The notes beneath the pieces were generated by a model. The model did not search any database, was not told the DNA's origin, and was given only the letters and a program-made list of their open reading frames with translations. From Pachyseris speciosa (Eukaryota > Cnidaria > Anthozoa > Scleractinia > Pachyseridae), in contig JAEMWC010000127.1 of NCBI GenBank assembly GCA_016490735.1, forward strand, positions 284,001-348,000: 64,000 bases of DNA. The letters run 5' to 3'. Numbering within the stretch: the first letter of the stretch is position 1; each line of letters begins with the position of its first letter. Positions 45,101-57,218 of the stretch are shown here, piece after piece. The translations under genes and the position numbers were made by a program.

Positions 45101-48100
45101 TGGTAGATAACTTTTCCTCTCTAGGGTGTAATTTCCTACTCGCAAGTGCTACAGGATGTTCTAGGCCTTCCTGATCTTTCTGGCTCAAAATTGCTCCTAG
45201 ACCTCTGTTTGAGGCATCTACTTGGAGAATAAATTCCTGATCCCAATGTGGAGGCCTCAATATAGGGGGTTGTTGTAGAACTTGCTTTAAATCTTGGAAT
45301 GCAGATTCGTGAGCATTTTCCCATTTAATTTTTGTGGGGCTTTTACCTTTCGTCAGGTCCGTAAGGACAGCGGCTCTCTCAGAAAAGTTGGGAATGAACC
45401 TGCGATAGTAACCCACTAGGCCTAAGAATGATCTGACCTGCCTCTTAGTTTCAGGGATAGGATAATCTTTAATCGACTGTACAAGGGCTGTTCTTGGCTC
45501 AATGCGATCTCCACCAACACGGTGTCCAACAAAATCCACTGTAGACATTGCGATTTTGCACTTAGAAGGACGCGCATTAAGCTTACAACTACGCAGACGT
45601 TCTAGAACCTGTTGTAGTTCAACAACATGTTGTGGAAAAGAAGAAGGTGTATCAACTTCGACGTCATCGATGTAGGCATCTGCGAAGTCTAGACCTTTCA
45701 ATACGGTTTCTGACATCATCCTCTGAAAGGTTGCCGGAGCTGTTTTCATCCCAAACGGCATAACTAAAAACTCGTACAGGCCTTTGATGTTATGAAAGCC
45801 GACTTCTCAATCGTGGACGCTTCTAAGGGAATCTGCCAGTACCCTTTTGTAAGATCGATTGTACTGATGAATTTGGCAGAGGCGACTTTCTCAATCATTC
45901 TCTCCATAGACGGGATTGGATAGGCATCCATCTTCGTTACCCTATTGAGTTTCCTGTAGTCAACACAAAACCTAATTGAGCCATCCGGTTTGGGAACAAT
46001 AACAACGGGAGATGCCCATGGACTCATTGAGGGGCGGATTATTCCCATTTCCAACATTTTCTCGATCTCCCTATTAACTTCTTAATACCTCAAGCTTTTG
46101 TGGAACCTTATATGGGGAAGAACGTATGGGTGGTGAGTCTCCTGTGTCGATCTTATGGGTGACTATGTGAGTCAAATTTGGTTGTCCCGAAAACACGTCA
46201 GAGAATTTGCGTAGCAACTCCCTAACGCTCTGCCTCTGAGGCCCAGTTAACTCGTCCGAGACTACCACATCTTCCCACGTTTCCTCATTACCAAGGGGTG
46301 ACACGTCTTTTTCATGGGGTAATGCCATCTCTGGTGACTCCAGCATTACTAAAGCAGCTACCTCATCTCTACTTTGCCATTTGCTTAACAAGTTAATATG
46401 GTAGGTGCGATGCTGTTTACGGGGTTTTCCCGTATCTACTTCATAATTCAACCCGTTGTCTGAACCTTCGTCACCGTATAAGGTCCTTGCCACTGCATTT
46501 CCAATTTGTTCCCGGGGGAGGGTAGCAAAACTAATGCTTTATCTCCGACTTCCAAGCAACGTCGCGAGCTGTAAGCATCGTACAAATGCTTCTGCTTACA
46601 TTGAGTGCGTTCCAAGTTTGTTTTAACAACTTGTTGCATTGTGGCAAGCCGTCTACGAAACTCGAGGATATAACTAATCAAATTTCCTTCCGAAGGCCTC
46701 TTTTCTAACCAGCTCTCCTTTACAACAGCAAGCGGACCCCTCACAGTATGACCAAAGAGAAGTTCAAACGGGGAGTATCCCGTAGACGCACAAGGTACTT
46801 CTCTATAAGCAAAGAGTAGATATGGAAGGTATTTATCCCAAGTTTGTACACGATCTCTCACAAATTTTCTAAGCATTGACTTTAACGTGCCGTTAAAACG
46901 CTCGACTAAACCATTGGCTTCAGGGTGGTAAGTTGACGTTTTAATGTGAGTGACCCCTAGTTGCTCATAAAGTTGGGACATAAGTTTGCCCATGAGATTG
47001 GATCCTTGGTCAGTGACTATTTCGTTTGGAATGCCAACCTTAGAGAAATATTGCATCAATGCATTTGCAACCGCCTTGGAGCTTATCGTACGCAAAGGTA
47101 TGGCTTCAGGATACCGTGTGGTGTAATCTACGATAGTTAAGATGTACCTATTACCAGATGTAGTTTTAGATAATTCACCAACAATATCAATTGCAATCTT
47201 CCTAAAGGGTTCTGTTACAACCTCCACCGGCTTCAAAGGCGCCCTATTGGATTTCAACTTTCTAGCTACAATCTGGCATTGAGGGCATGTTGCACAATAT
47301 TTCCGCACGTCAAATGACAGTCCTGGCCAGAAAAAATGAGCGGCAATACGGTCTAAGGTTTTTGCGTTACCCATGTGACCTGCCAAAGGAATCGTGTGGC
47401 CAACCCTTAAGATCTCATTCCTATACGATTCCGAAACAACAATTCAATCAACATACCTTGTCCCATTATGCTCATTTACAGAGAATTTTCGATGCATAAG
47501 AACTCCATTCTGTAAAAAGTAGCCATCAGTTTCCTCTGGGGCTTTCTCAGTCGCCCCAGTTCGTACCTTATTAAGTGTTACATCCAACATCTGGTCTTCG
47601 GTCAGTTGGTTCCTGTTTCTGTCCAGAATATTAATGAAGAACTCTTCCTTAACTGTGTCATTTTCTCTGTGACTGTCTGAATTCTCTTCACTTAACTTTC
47701 TTCCGGCACCTCATCACCGAAAAGCAACCGCAAGTCCCCCTGTTCCAATCCGTCTTGCTTGAGCTCTTTTTTTGAAAGGCTTTTAACTGCAAGCGAGTTC
47801 TCTCGGTCAATCAGGGTGTCCACCCTATGCTGGGCATCTTCCAACGTTTTCTTATGCCGTGTCAAAACAAAAGCTTCAGCATTATTACAGTTAAAACTTG
47901 AAAAATTCCGTTCCCATTGCTCCAGGACATTTTCCCGAGAAAGGGTTTGTCCAAAGGACGACCTACCAAGGAGACAATCAACAGGCAATCTGTCTAACAC
48001 CCCGACTAATTCTTTATGCTTCCCCTGTGAACTTTCAATTTCAACCCAGGCCAGGGGTACCACGAGACGTTCACCTGTTGCAGTTAAGACTGAAATTTTG

Positions 48101-51100
48101 TCACCGGTTAAAGCACCATTTTCCACAAACCTCTTCTGCACCAGCGTTCTTGTACAACCCGAATCAACCACCATTTCTGCAATTTTTCCTTCTATCTTGC
48201 CCTGGACGTTACATTGTGGATTTTCCAATGGTTCTGATTTTAGGGGCGTCATACATAACAAAAACCCTTGCGACGGTCCACTACGACCCCTGTCACAGTT
48301 AAACGACATATGGCCTTGCTTGCCGCATTTGTAACATGTAATTTCGGTTCTATTATTTCTCCTGATGGGATTATGGACAGGTTTTGTTTGTATGCCTAAT
48401 CCTCGTTCTCGTTTCGGTTCCTGAGGGGAAATCTCTCTTTTAGGGTGAGGCTGCTTCTGAGAACTAAATCCCCGACCTTTTCCAAATGAAGCATACTTAC
48501 CTTCCACAAGAGGGCCTTTCCTGGACTGAACATGCAAATTTGCGAGATGCCCAAGTTCTTCTGCCGTTCTTGGTTTCTTCTCTTTCAACCAGGCTCTAAG
48601 CTCCGGGCTAACTGCGTCAAGAAGTCTCTCTATCATGATCTGTTCCAAGATCATTTCTGCATTACCGGTTGCCTCAGCGACGGCCATCCAACGATTCAGG
48701 TACCTACGGGTTCTATTACCCCACTGGACAAAATCCTCGTCTGGTTTCTTTTCCGATGTTCGAAATCTAAATCTATAATGATCTGCTGTTAGTTGGTATG
48801 CCTTAATGATGATTGCTTTACTTTCCTCATAGTCCTCAGAGGCCAGGTCTGGAATTTCTAGGTAAATGGATTTGGCCTTCTCGGTGAGCTTAGGGACTAA
48901 GTTTCCGACCCACTCCTCCTTGGGTAACGATTGGGCCCTAGCAGTCATTTCAAATATCCTAAAATAATCATCGATGTCTTCATTCTCCCTCATTTCTCTA
49001 ATCTTTATGAACATAGGTTTCCTATTATTACTCTGTTGCCTTTCTGCCTCTCTAATAGCGAACTCTTCTTTCTCGTTTCTAAGAACCCTAAGTCTTTCCT
49101 CCTCCCTGACTAGTCTCTCTTCCTCCTCACGAGCTTTCTGTCTTTCGTAATTCCATCTCTCTCTCTCAGCCTCTCTTTCGGCCTCGTGTCTCTCTTTTTC
49201 TATCTGCCTTTGATGCTCTCTTTTCTCCCTTTCGGCCTCCCTTTCTTCCTGCATAATTTTCCAGCGCAATTGCAACATTTTTAACTCACGCTCTTGCAGT
49301 CGCAGACGTTGTTCAAGACTGAGATCAGTTGGGGCCATTTCTTGTCCTTCAACAGCATCTTCCCCCGATAATAGCCTATCATGTACCCTGAGTTTGCTTG
49401 CCAGAGTTTTTACCCCATCCTTACTAACGAAAGCAATTTGTCGTTTACTAGCCTCAGTTCTAAGGTCCCCTAATGACCATGAATCGTAATCACTTTCTTT
49501 CGCAGCCATAGTAACTATTACTGATATGTTGCGTGACTGTGTCTGAAGTGTATGTCTACTCCCAAGGAAACTTTTATGATCCCACTCCTGACACCAAAAT
49601 TGTAACGTGAGTCCAGCGGTTTCCCTTAAGACACACCACAACAGGAGGAAAAAAACAAAACGTGACATACAAACTCCTTCCCACTATCACACAACACACC
49701 ACCATGAATTAAAACAACTTATATTTAATTGAACAGAAAAAAGTAAGTGTAAACACGGCAAAAAAAAAATTACTACTAAGACAACGTAACCTCTAAAGAT
49801 AATAGTAATAAATTACAAGAATATTTTTAAAGTAAAATTACGTACTAAATTCAATCCTACAATTAAATCTAAGTATTTACAAGAATATTTACACTATATA
49901 ATGTTACACTCAGTCCTGTTCTTTTCTGTCCTTTTCCAACTGACCACACCTTCCTGACGCGTAACCGCACCGCCAACCAAACACAACGAACGAACCGCAA
50001 CTTTGCCAAATGACCTCTTCTTACTTCTTCTTCTCAAACTCCTTTTTCTTGAAACTCCACTTTCGCTCCTAACTACATACTGCTTTAACAGTGCTGTCTT
50101 CGTTTCTTTCCACGGACGCCAAGGACACACCACAGCTCACTCGCACGCCGTGTGGACTGAACGGTTTGTAGCTGAGTTTCTACGACTCTCCTCTGCACCT
50201 CTCTCGCTTAGGCGGCACCCGACAAGAGAATTTAGCCGTGAAAGATGCCTCGCCCCTGCTAATGACTTTTAGCAGTGAATAAGCACTCTTCTCAATCTCC
50301 TTCCTAAACTTCTTCTTCACAAACCAGAACCTTTTCCTTCGTGTGTTATACGCACCGGACCGAACCTTCAACTTCTCACCACGTTTTGTAACTTACATTT
50401 ATATATGAATACTAAATGTTTAACAATTAACACTTTACATGCATACTTATTCAAAAACACGGTATCTTACAACATTCCTACATTTGCAGCACTATACTAA
50501 ATTAACACTAAAAGAACAATAAACTTACAAGCTTTTTAAAATGAGGGACTAAGTTACAATACAGCTCTAATTACGAACTACACTACAATGTTGAACAAAC
50601 ACTAGATAATTAACACTAGGACCATACGAAATACTAAAAACCGAAAAACTGAAACAAAAAGCTAAAAAGAAAAACAAATCATCACAGACCCTTCAGGTGA
50701 TTAAATTTCTCTTGAGTCAGCTGTTGAGTTTGCTTTTATAGGATTAGTCAGTTTGGGAATTACATTTTCCTCGGTTTTCGCTCTTCGACATGGCAACAAC
50801 GCGAGTACTGAATTCATATCATAATTATCATATCAAAGCAGCGCGACGGAAGTGAAACTCTTGTAAAGTTCTGAAAACCGTAATATAAGCTCTATGAGGC
50901 TCCATTCCTAAATCTCTTACAATCAACCCCAGTCAGAAGCGCATATGCTTCTGCCCCAGTAAAATAAAATTCTATTTAAGCCATTTCAAACCAGCCAAAC
51001 GGATATAAAATAGTTTGACCTACAGTGCGCTGTGAAATTGACAAGGTGAAGCCCTTACCAAAGCAAAACTATGGAAAAGATATGGCAACTTTTGGGCCAT

Positions 51101-54100
51101 ATGTGACCCATATGTGGAATTGATATGGGATGGTTAGATAGTAGTATGGAACTAATATGGGGTCAATTTTAGCTCATTTTCATAGTATGGGAAATATATG
51201 GCTTGGAAAGACAGTGTTAGACACAATATGGGAAAGCTATGGGGACAACTTCCCATAGAAATTCCACAGCTGCTGGACTTGATTTTTGGCCCTCCCTTTG
51301 CATGGATTTTATATGGGACTCAAATTTGTCATCATTTTGAATTTTGCAAAAACTTCATGGTCACAGCTTTCATATGGAATTTATATGGGCACCATTTACA
51401 AGCATTCCATACATATTCTTATCCCATCCCCTGGAGAAGGCTCCAGCAGAAGGGAAGAAGGGAGACCCTGGAAACATTCCATACAGTCTGTATGGTCAGT
51501 GCTTGTCACAGCTGCAACATCACTGTAGTTGATGGTCAGCATTTTCACACACAATACTAGGTATACATGCATAGAGAAACAAGAAAAGTTTATTATACTG
51601 ACTGAAAATTTCAGTCAATACAGCAACATAAACTGCAAGGTATGAAAACAATCATGTAAGAGTTCAGCTCACTCTGGGATCCTTGGGTCTTGGTACAGTA
51701 AATAGCTGTTATTACTTCTGTTATCACCAGCAATACAATGTAGTCTTACATAGGTATATCTTATTGTCCTCATGAAAACTGACACATATTGTATCTTTTA
51801 CAAGCAAAACAAAAGAAATTTTCAAAAGAAGGCCCAACCCCAAGCCAGCCCAGGTAAAATGTCAGGTGGGATCTAGGCAATATCCCACATGGGATCCCAG
51901 GTGGGAATGGCGAGATCCTGCCTTTCCCACCTGGGATGAAAATTTGATCCCACCTGGGATCCCGCATTAAATGCGGGATTCCAGCATCTCATCCGGGATC
52001 TTAGGTGGGATTTCTACATCCCACCCGGGATCTTAGTGGGACTTACACATCCCACCTGGGAGTCTAGGTGGGCATTGTGCATCCCACCTGGGATTCTATT
52101 CAGGATTCGCACGAGTCATATCGCACCTGGGATCCTAAATATCCTACCAAGAAACATACCCTTGCTCATGATCTTGGGAAGTTTCCATGCAAAAAAGTGA
52201 TAACTGTAGAATTTGCCACCCAAATTTATCCATTTCAAACAACCATGGACACACATGTACATGTATGTTTATGAATTCGATCAGGCAGTAATCAATCAAA
52301 TGTCAATCAAAAGTCCCACAAAAAATTGACAGTGTGCTTGTGTTTAGTAATTCCCTTTCAAGCAAGGTTGTTACCGTAGAAAAATAAATACTAACACAGG
52401 GAGGTCACATAGGTATACCAATAATAAATACAACTAAGTGCACTGTTTGAAGGATTCCAAGTCGTGAACACAAGAATTTTGAGAACATGCATTTGTTGAA
52501 GTTACTATAAGGATAAGAAAATGCATGTTTTGTAGATATTAAAGCATTTATTTGCACTGTACTGCACAAGTAACCTGTTTCTTCAACTCATATTAAACAC
52601 GTATTCCATCACTAAATGTTTGTAGCGCTTCGAGAAAATAATTCATCCACCGCTTCCACTCCCAAACAAAAAAAACTTAGACAGTTTGTTGGTTGATTCT
52701 GTTGTAAATGAAATCCCCTTCAAAAGCTCCTCTTTTCACCGTTTTGTTTTTCGCAATTTCTTCGGGCCATTCTGCGTATATTACATTCTGCATAATTATG
52801 CCATTCTGCAGGTCATACCACATGCCATTCCACAAACTCATTCCGCCTTTTAACCTCACTGGAGTTCATTCGGCAAACGTTTCAGTGCAAAATATTAGAA
52901 CCGTATGGTCCATGCTCGGGAATGTAATTCAATATTCTGTTCTAAAAAATACTCTCTGGAATTGAAAGACTTTGCAGGAATCGCGGCTTCTTCCACGATT
53001 TTTCAGTAAATGACGAAAGATTTTCGTCCATCCATTAAGGTTTTTACTGTAGTATATAAATCAAAAGGTTTGCAAATACTTAGCGCATGAGCTTCTTTCT
53101 TAGCGGATTGCAATTTGTAACATGTAACATTTCTTGTTTATAAATAAATGCATGCGCGTTCATGATCATGGCAGCGCGACGTCAAATTTAACTAATATAA
53201 GTGTTTTGCTCTAAATTTCTGAAGATTCCTGGTTGGATAATATGATTTCCTGAAACCTTGTTGAGTCTGTATTGATCAGAGGTAATTTAACTTGGCTTTT
53301 GTCGTTTCTCGGTCCTTGAATTTCTCGTTTGTTTCTCGATTCACGTAAGTTAAAATGAAAGTTACCAAACGAAGTTCACGTGTTCACTTCTCACGTATTC
53401 CTGCACTTCTAAAATAGTTTTCTTTTGTATGTTTTTCACTGCTGTGTTTAAAATAATTAGGCCAACAGTTTGATTTGCATTTTTGAGAACATTCGAGCAA
53501 CCGTCTGGAAAAAAGCTAATCATTCAACCTCCCTCCCCTTCGGATTTTTCCTGCGGCTTTGACCCCCCCACCCCTCCTGAATTTCCAATTCCCTCTGTGG
53601 TGGGGGTATGGATATTTTCTGGAAACACACAATATTAGAAGATGAGCTATTTTAGCTGTTCTAAGTAGCAAAGAATTAAAAGGGTACATATACTACTAAT
53701 GTTAATGATTGGATGCAGTAAGAGATTATACCATGTTGAATTCTTCCAGGTTTTGATTTTAAAGGTATCCCAAATTGGTAGTCAGTTTAGCTGAGGAAAG
53801 TTATGGTTTGTATAAAAAAAATTAAAAATTCGAAAATCACATAATTATATAGCTAACCTTGACACCAAAATAATGTGAGTTGTTGCACAGCAACTTTACA
53901 CAAAAAAACTTATCCAATATCTCTTTTAAAAATCTATTAGAAAAAAAGTAATTGAAATTCTAGAAACTGAAAACTATATGCCAAGATACACCTGTAGATA
54001 CCTTAACCCACTGGCACCCGTGCCGGCCAAAACCGGCTGCACAAGACTCCCATGCTTCAAAACACTGCAGCTTTCTTAGTCGCACGAATATTGCCTTAAC

Positions 54101-57100
54101 TGTCAGTTGTGAGCACGAAATGGAATGTCCTTTAAATTTGGATATCCAATAAACACAAGAAATGTAGCAATTTTTACCAAATATGGCCTTTTGAGTTTGG
54201 ACAAGAATGAAACTGACTGTTTTTAACATCAAAGACAAACGACAAAAATGCCCCTTTTTGCCTCTATCTTTTTTAAAGAAATCATCATTGAAACCAAACT
54301 TCAACCATCATAACAAATTCAGTCCTTGTTCTAGCTTAGAAATGACTTTTTCTGTTCATAGTCTTCTCCTGAGCATAGATACAGCCTTTTGTTCCAGTAC
54401 ATTTGGGCCTTTCTGCCATTTTCAACATCTCGACCGCATTGCATGCTGGGAAATAATGAGAATTTTTGACAGCACCCATTCCTTCCCCCAAGTCTACAGC
54501 CACTCTGACCTATTGCTAAAAATTCCTGCTTGTGGTCATCTTCAGTGCTCACAAATTCCAAAATATGCGGAGGTAAGTCGGGAAATTCATCAATAGTCGA
54601 GTCCCAAAGGTACTTGAAGTGTCTGACTGGCCAAATTCCCAGTTCGTCACGTAACAAGCCAAATTCAACAACAAAGGACATCACCTTGCTTGATTCTTTG
54701 AGAAAGTGGACTCTTAGCTACCGTCACGCTTAATGATGCTCATCAGGCAGCCACTTAAGATGAAAAATGGTTGTAAACTTAGCAAAAATCGCAAGCAGAC
54801 CGAACTTGGGACATCCTTGTAGCTCCACAGCTGAAAAATAGCTACGTCAGAATGATGTTTTCAGAAACCTTGAGCCTCCAGTACCTTAGGACAGCACCAC
54901 TTTTCCTTGGGAGTTTCAATAGAGTCATGAAATGCTATGGATCGTTTATAGGTGGAAAATCACTCCGAAAACGTAAAAACGGCTGGTAGTCAATGGGTTA
55001 ATTAACAAGATGAAAAATTAAATTTCCAACTAAAGTCAAGTTTAGTCTCTAGTTTTCCCCTTTTACATTTTACCTAAACCATAACGTTTACATGACTGTT
55101 TTAGTTGTATGGAATGTCATTTATTATTTAAAAATTGTCTTATTAGTAATCCGTGTACAGTCTGGCAAGCCAGCCTACTAATAACTGAAGTGTCTGATTT
55201 AAATAAATAAAACTTGAAACAACGAAACAATCATTCTAAATTTATTTCAATATTAATAATTAATGCACTAATAATGGGGAGTTATGAAAATGGAAATGTT
55301 TTGTTTGGTCCAAACTATTATGGAAGGTTGTCAAATCCACACCTAATCTGACTAGATTTACAATTAGCAATGAAAATGTATAGCTTGTGGGATGTGGCTG
55401 GAGTGACAAGGATACTTCAAAATTAATGTGATCAAGTAAGCTGAGGCCACTCTAAGGGCCCAAGCATTAGCAGCCATGGACAGCTGTTTCGGCCTCTCAT
55501 CAGCATGGCATAGCTCATGCTCAGGCTAAAGTACCCACATATCAATAAAACAAGCAATCTTTGCTTTGATAGATTTAAGGGGTAATGCCCACTACCTTGT
55601 GGCCTTAGTGCCCTTAGAGTGGCTTCAGCTTACTTGATCACATTAATTTGTAAAGTATATCCTAGATTTATAATTATGTAACTACCAGTAACCAGCACTC
55701 ACTTCACCTCACTACTTGCCAGGTAATAACTCAAGAGTTCAGCTTTTGTTGAGGTCAACCCATCTTATCTGAAGGAGATTTGTGAGATCTACAAAGAGGA
55801 GGCTCAGATGGAGAGCTGGAAAAGTCCAATCAAATCTGTTGACATCAACCCATTTTCCAAGAAGTTGATTGGCAAGAGACTAAAAAACATTCAACCAAAG
55901 AGACAAACAGGGGCAGTTCAAAAAGTCAACAAATCTCCGTTGAAGTCAACCTGTCAAAGCAGAAATCTATTTGCAAGAGTCTTACAAACATTACATCAGT
56001 TGAGGAGGTCAACAGCAACAGGGAGGGTAGAAACAGTTGACAAATCTTAGGTACTCGTTTCTGAATCAACTCAAATTTACTCAACTTGCCTCTGTAAAAG
56101 TTAAATCTATGGAGGATTATTGCTATCAATTTATTAAAAATAACTAGACCAAGAGGCCAGGGCAAACAGGAAGGGTTTACAATAAAGTTAATAAAATAAT
56201 GGACTCATTTTAGCATGAATCAACTCCAATCTTCCTTGCTGAAGTCAAATCCTATCTTACTGGAAATTGATTTTTGAGAAGTTTTTATTCTTCCAACAAA
56301 GTACCTTTTCAATGTTTGGTGTCCTGTTATTCAAACAAAAGATCATTAGAGAAGTTCACAATGAAAAGAGGTAACTTTGAGAATGAACAAATTATGTGAA
56401 AATCATATATTTGAACTGCAGAATAAAGAAAAAATAAAATATGTGAGTGATCATTGCAGTTATGAACACACTTACTTAAGCAGTAGTGAAAATAAAGCCT
56501 GAAAAAATTCAGGCTTGTGCAGGGTTTGAACCTATGACCTCTGCGATACCAGTGCAGTGCTCTACCAACTGTGCTAACAAGCCAACAGGGAGCTTGTCTT
56601 TTTGTTGGTTTGTAATAAACCCATAAAATAAAAATGATCAAAATTAATAATAATATGGGATTCCTACATGTATGTTCCTGGTCATGTTCAAAGAACAAAC
56701 TATAGTATATAAATATTGCCATTAACATTGTTGGAGTTTAAAGTGTCAAGCTTATGTGACAAGACCAAAAGGGGACAAGGGTAGTTGTAAATCTTTACCA
56801 TTCAGCTACATTTTCATGTTGTCAGCACCTTATGCAGGTGTAGAATGGAAGAAGCACTCACATATGACTTTGTTTGTCTATGTGATTTCATATCTGTGGA
56901 GGTGAGTTAAGCTGAGTTTGGAATGTTTATAGATAAAATACCCAGGTCACCATAAGAGCTCATCACGCAGGTTTTCCGACAATGTTAATTGGAATACATG
57001 TGGCTACATGTATACATGAATTAATCCATCTGTGTCTTTATTTGCGATGCTTATACCTTAAGAGGAGCAAAATAATTATAGCAATTGCTTCTCTGCATCA

Positions 57101-57185
57101 CATTTAAGAATGAGGTATATGTTGTAAGTCAAAATGATTTTAACCTACAATCTCCATCAATTTTACTTGGGAAGATTTGACGATC

Positions 57186-57218
<33 letters not shown>

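Larger units (their letters stand above)
43694..50686 (-). mobile_element. Gypsy-class LTR retrotransposon, Gmr1-like (integrase before RT)
   Basis: Two LTRs of 1,086 bases each, TG..CA ends and a 5-base duplication GACCC. The coding strand is minus. Order along the element: 5' LTR (50686-49601), primer-binding site, Gag-protease, integrase, reverse transcriptase, RNase H, polypurine tract, 3' LTR (44779-43694). Ty3/Gypsy elements normally have RT before integrase; the reversed order is the mark of the Gmr1-like group. The pol region has several frameshifts and one in-frame stop, so this copy cannot make its enzymes as it stands. It interrupts the family A element in intron 1 of the transporter gene, antisense to neither: it reads in the same direction as the host gene. 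Confidence 0.93.
43127..52861. mobile_element. Long-TIR element, family A copy 2, with 9-bp TSD, split by an LTR retrotransposon
   Basis: The left end CAGTGAGGGTATAAAGCGGA and the right end (inverse) TTCCGCCTTTTAACCTCACTG correspond to the ends of copy 1 at 11860-14044. The direct repeat GAGTTCATT flanks it at 43118-43126 and 52862-52870. After the LTR element the left arm resumes at 50692 (GGTGATTAAATTTCTCTTGAG matches about 12087 of copy 1). Removing the 7-kb insert leaves about 2.7 kb. No transposase frame. Confidence 0.85.
42336..53630. mobile_element. Outer inverted-repeat element (family B) of a three-layer nest
   Basis: The left end GTGTGATTCCAGAAAATATCCATACCCCTACC..AGAGGGAATT is the reverse complement of the right end at about 53588-53630 (AATTCCCTCTGTGG..GGATATTTTCTGGAAACACAC). 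C-rich blocks follow on both sides (CCCCCCAC). Without the inserted family A element the original would be about 1.6 kb. No transposase found. Confidence 0.7.

Noticed and set aside
51840..52140. CRISPR-like repeated array
   Set aside because: Units are degenerate with irregular spacing, in an animal genome and inside a transposon; no cas genes.
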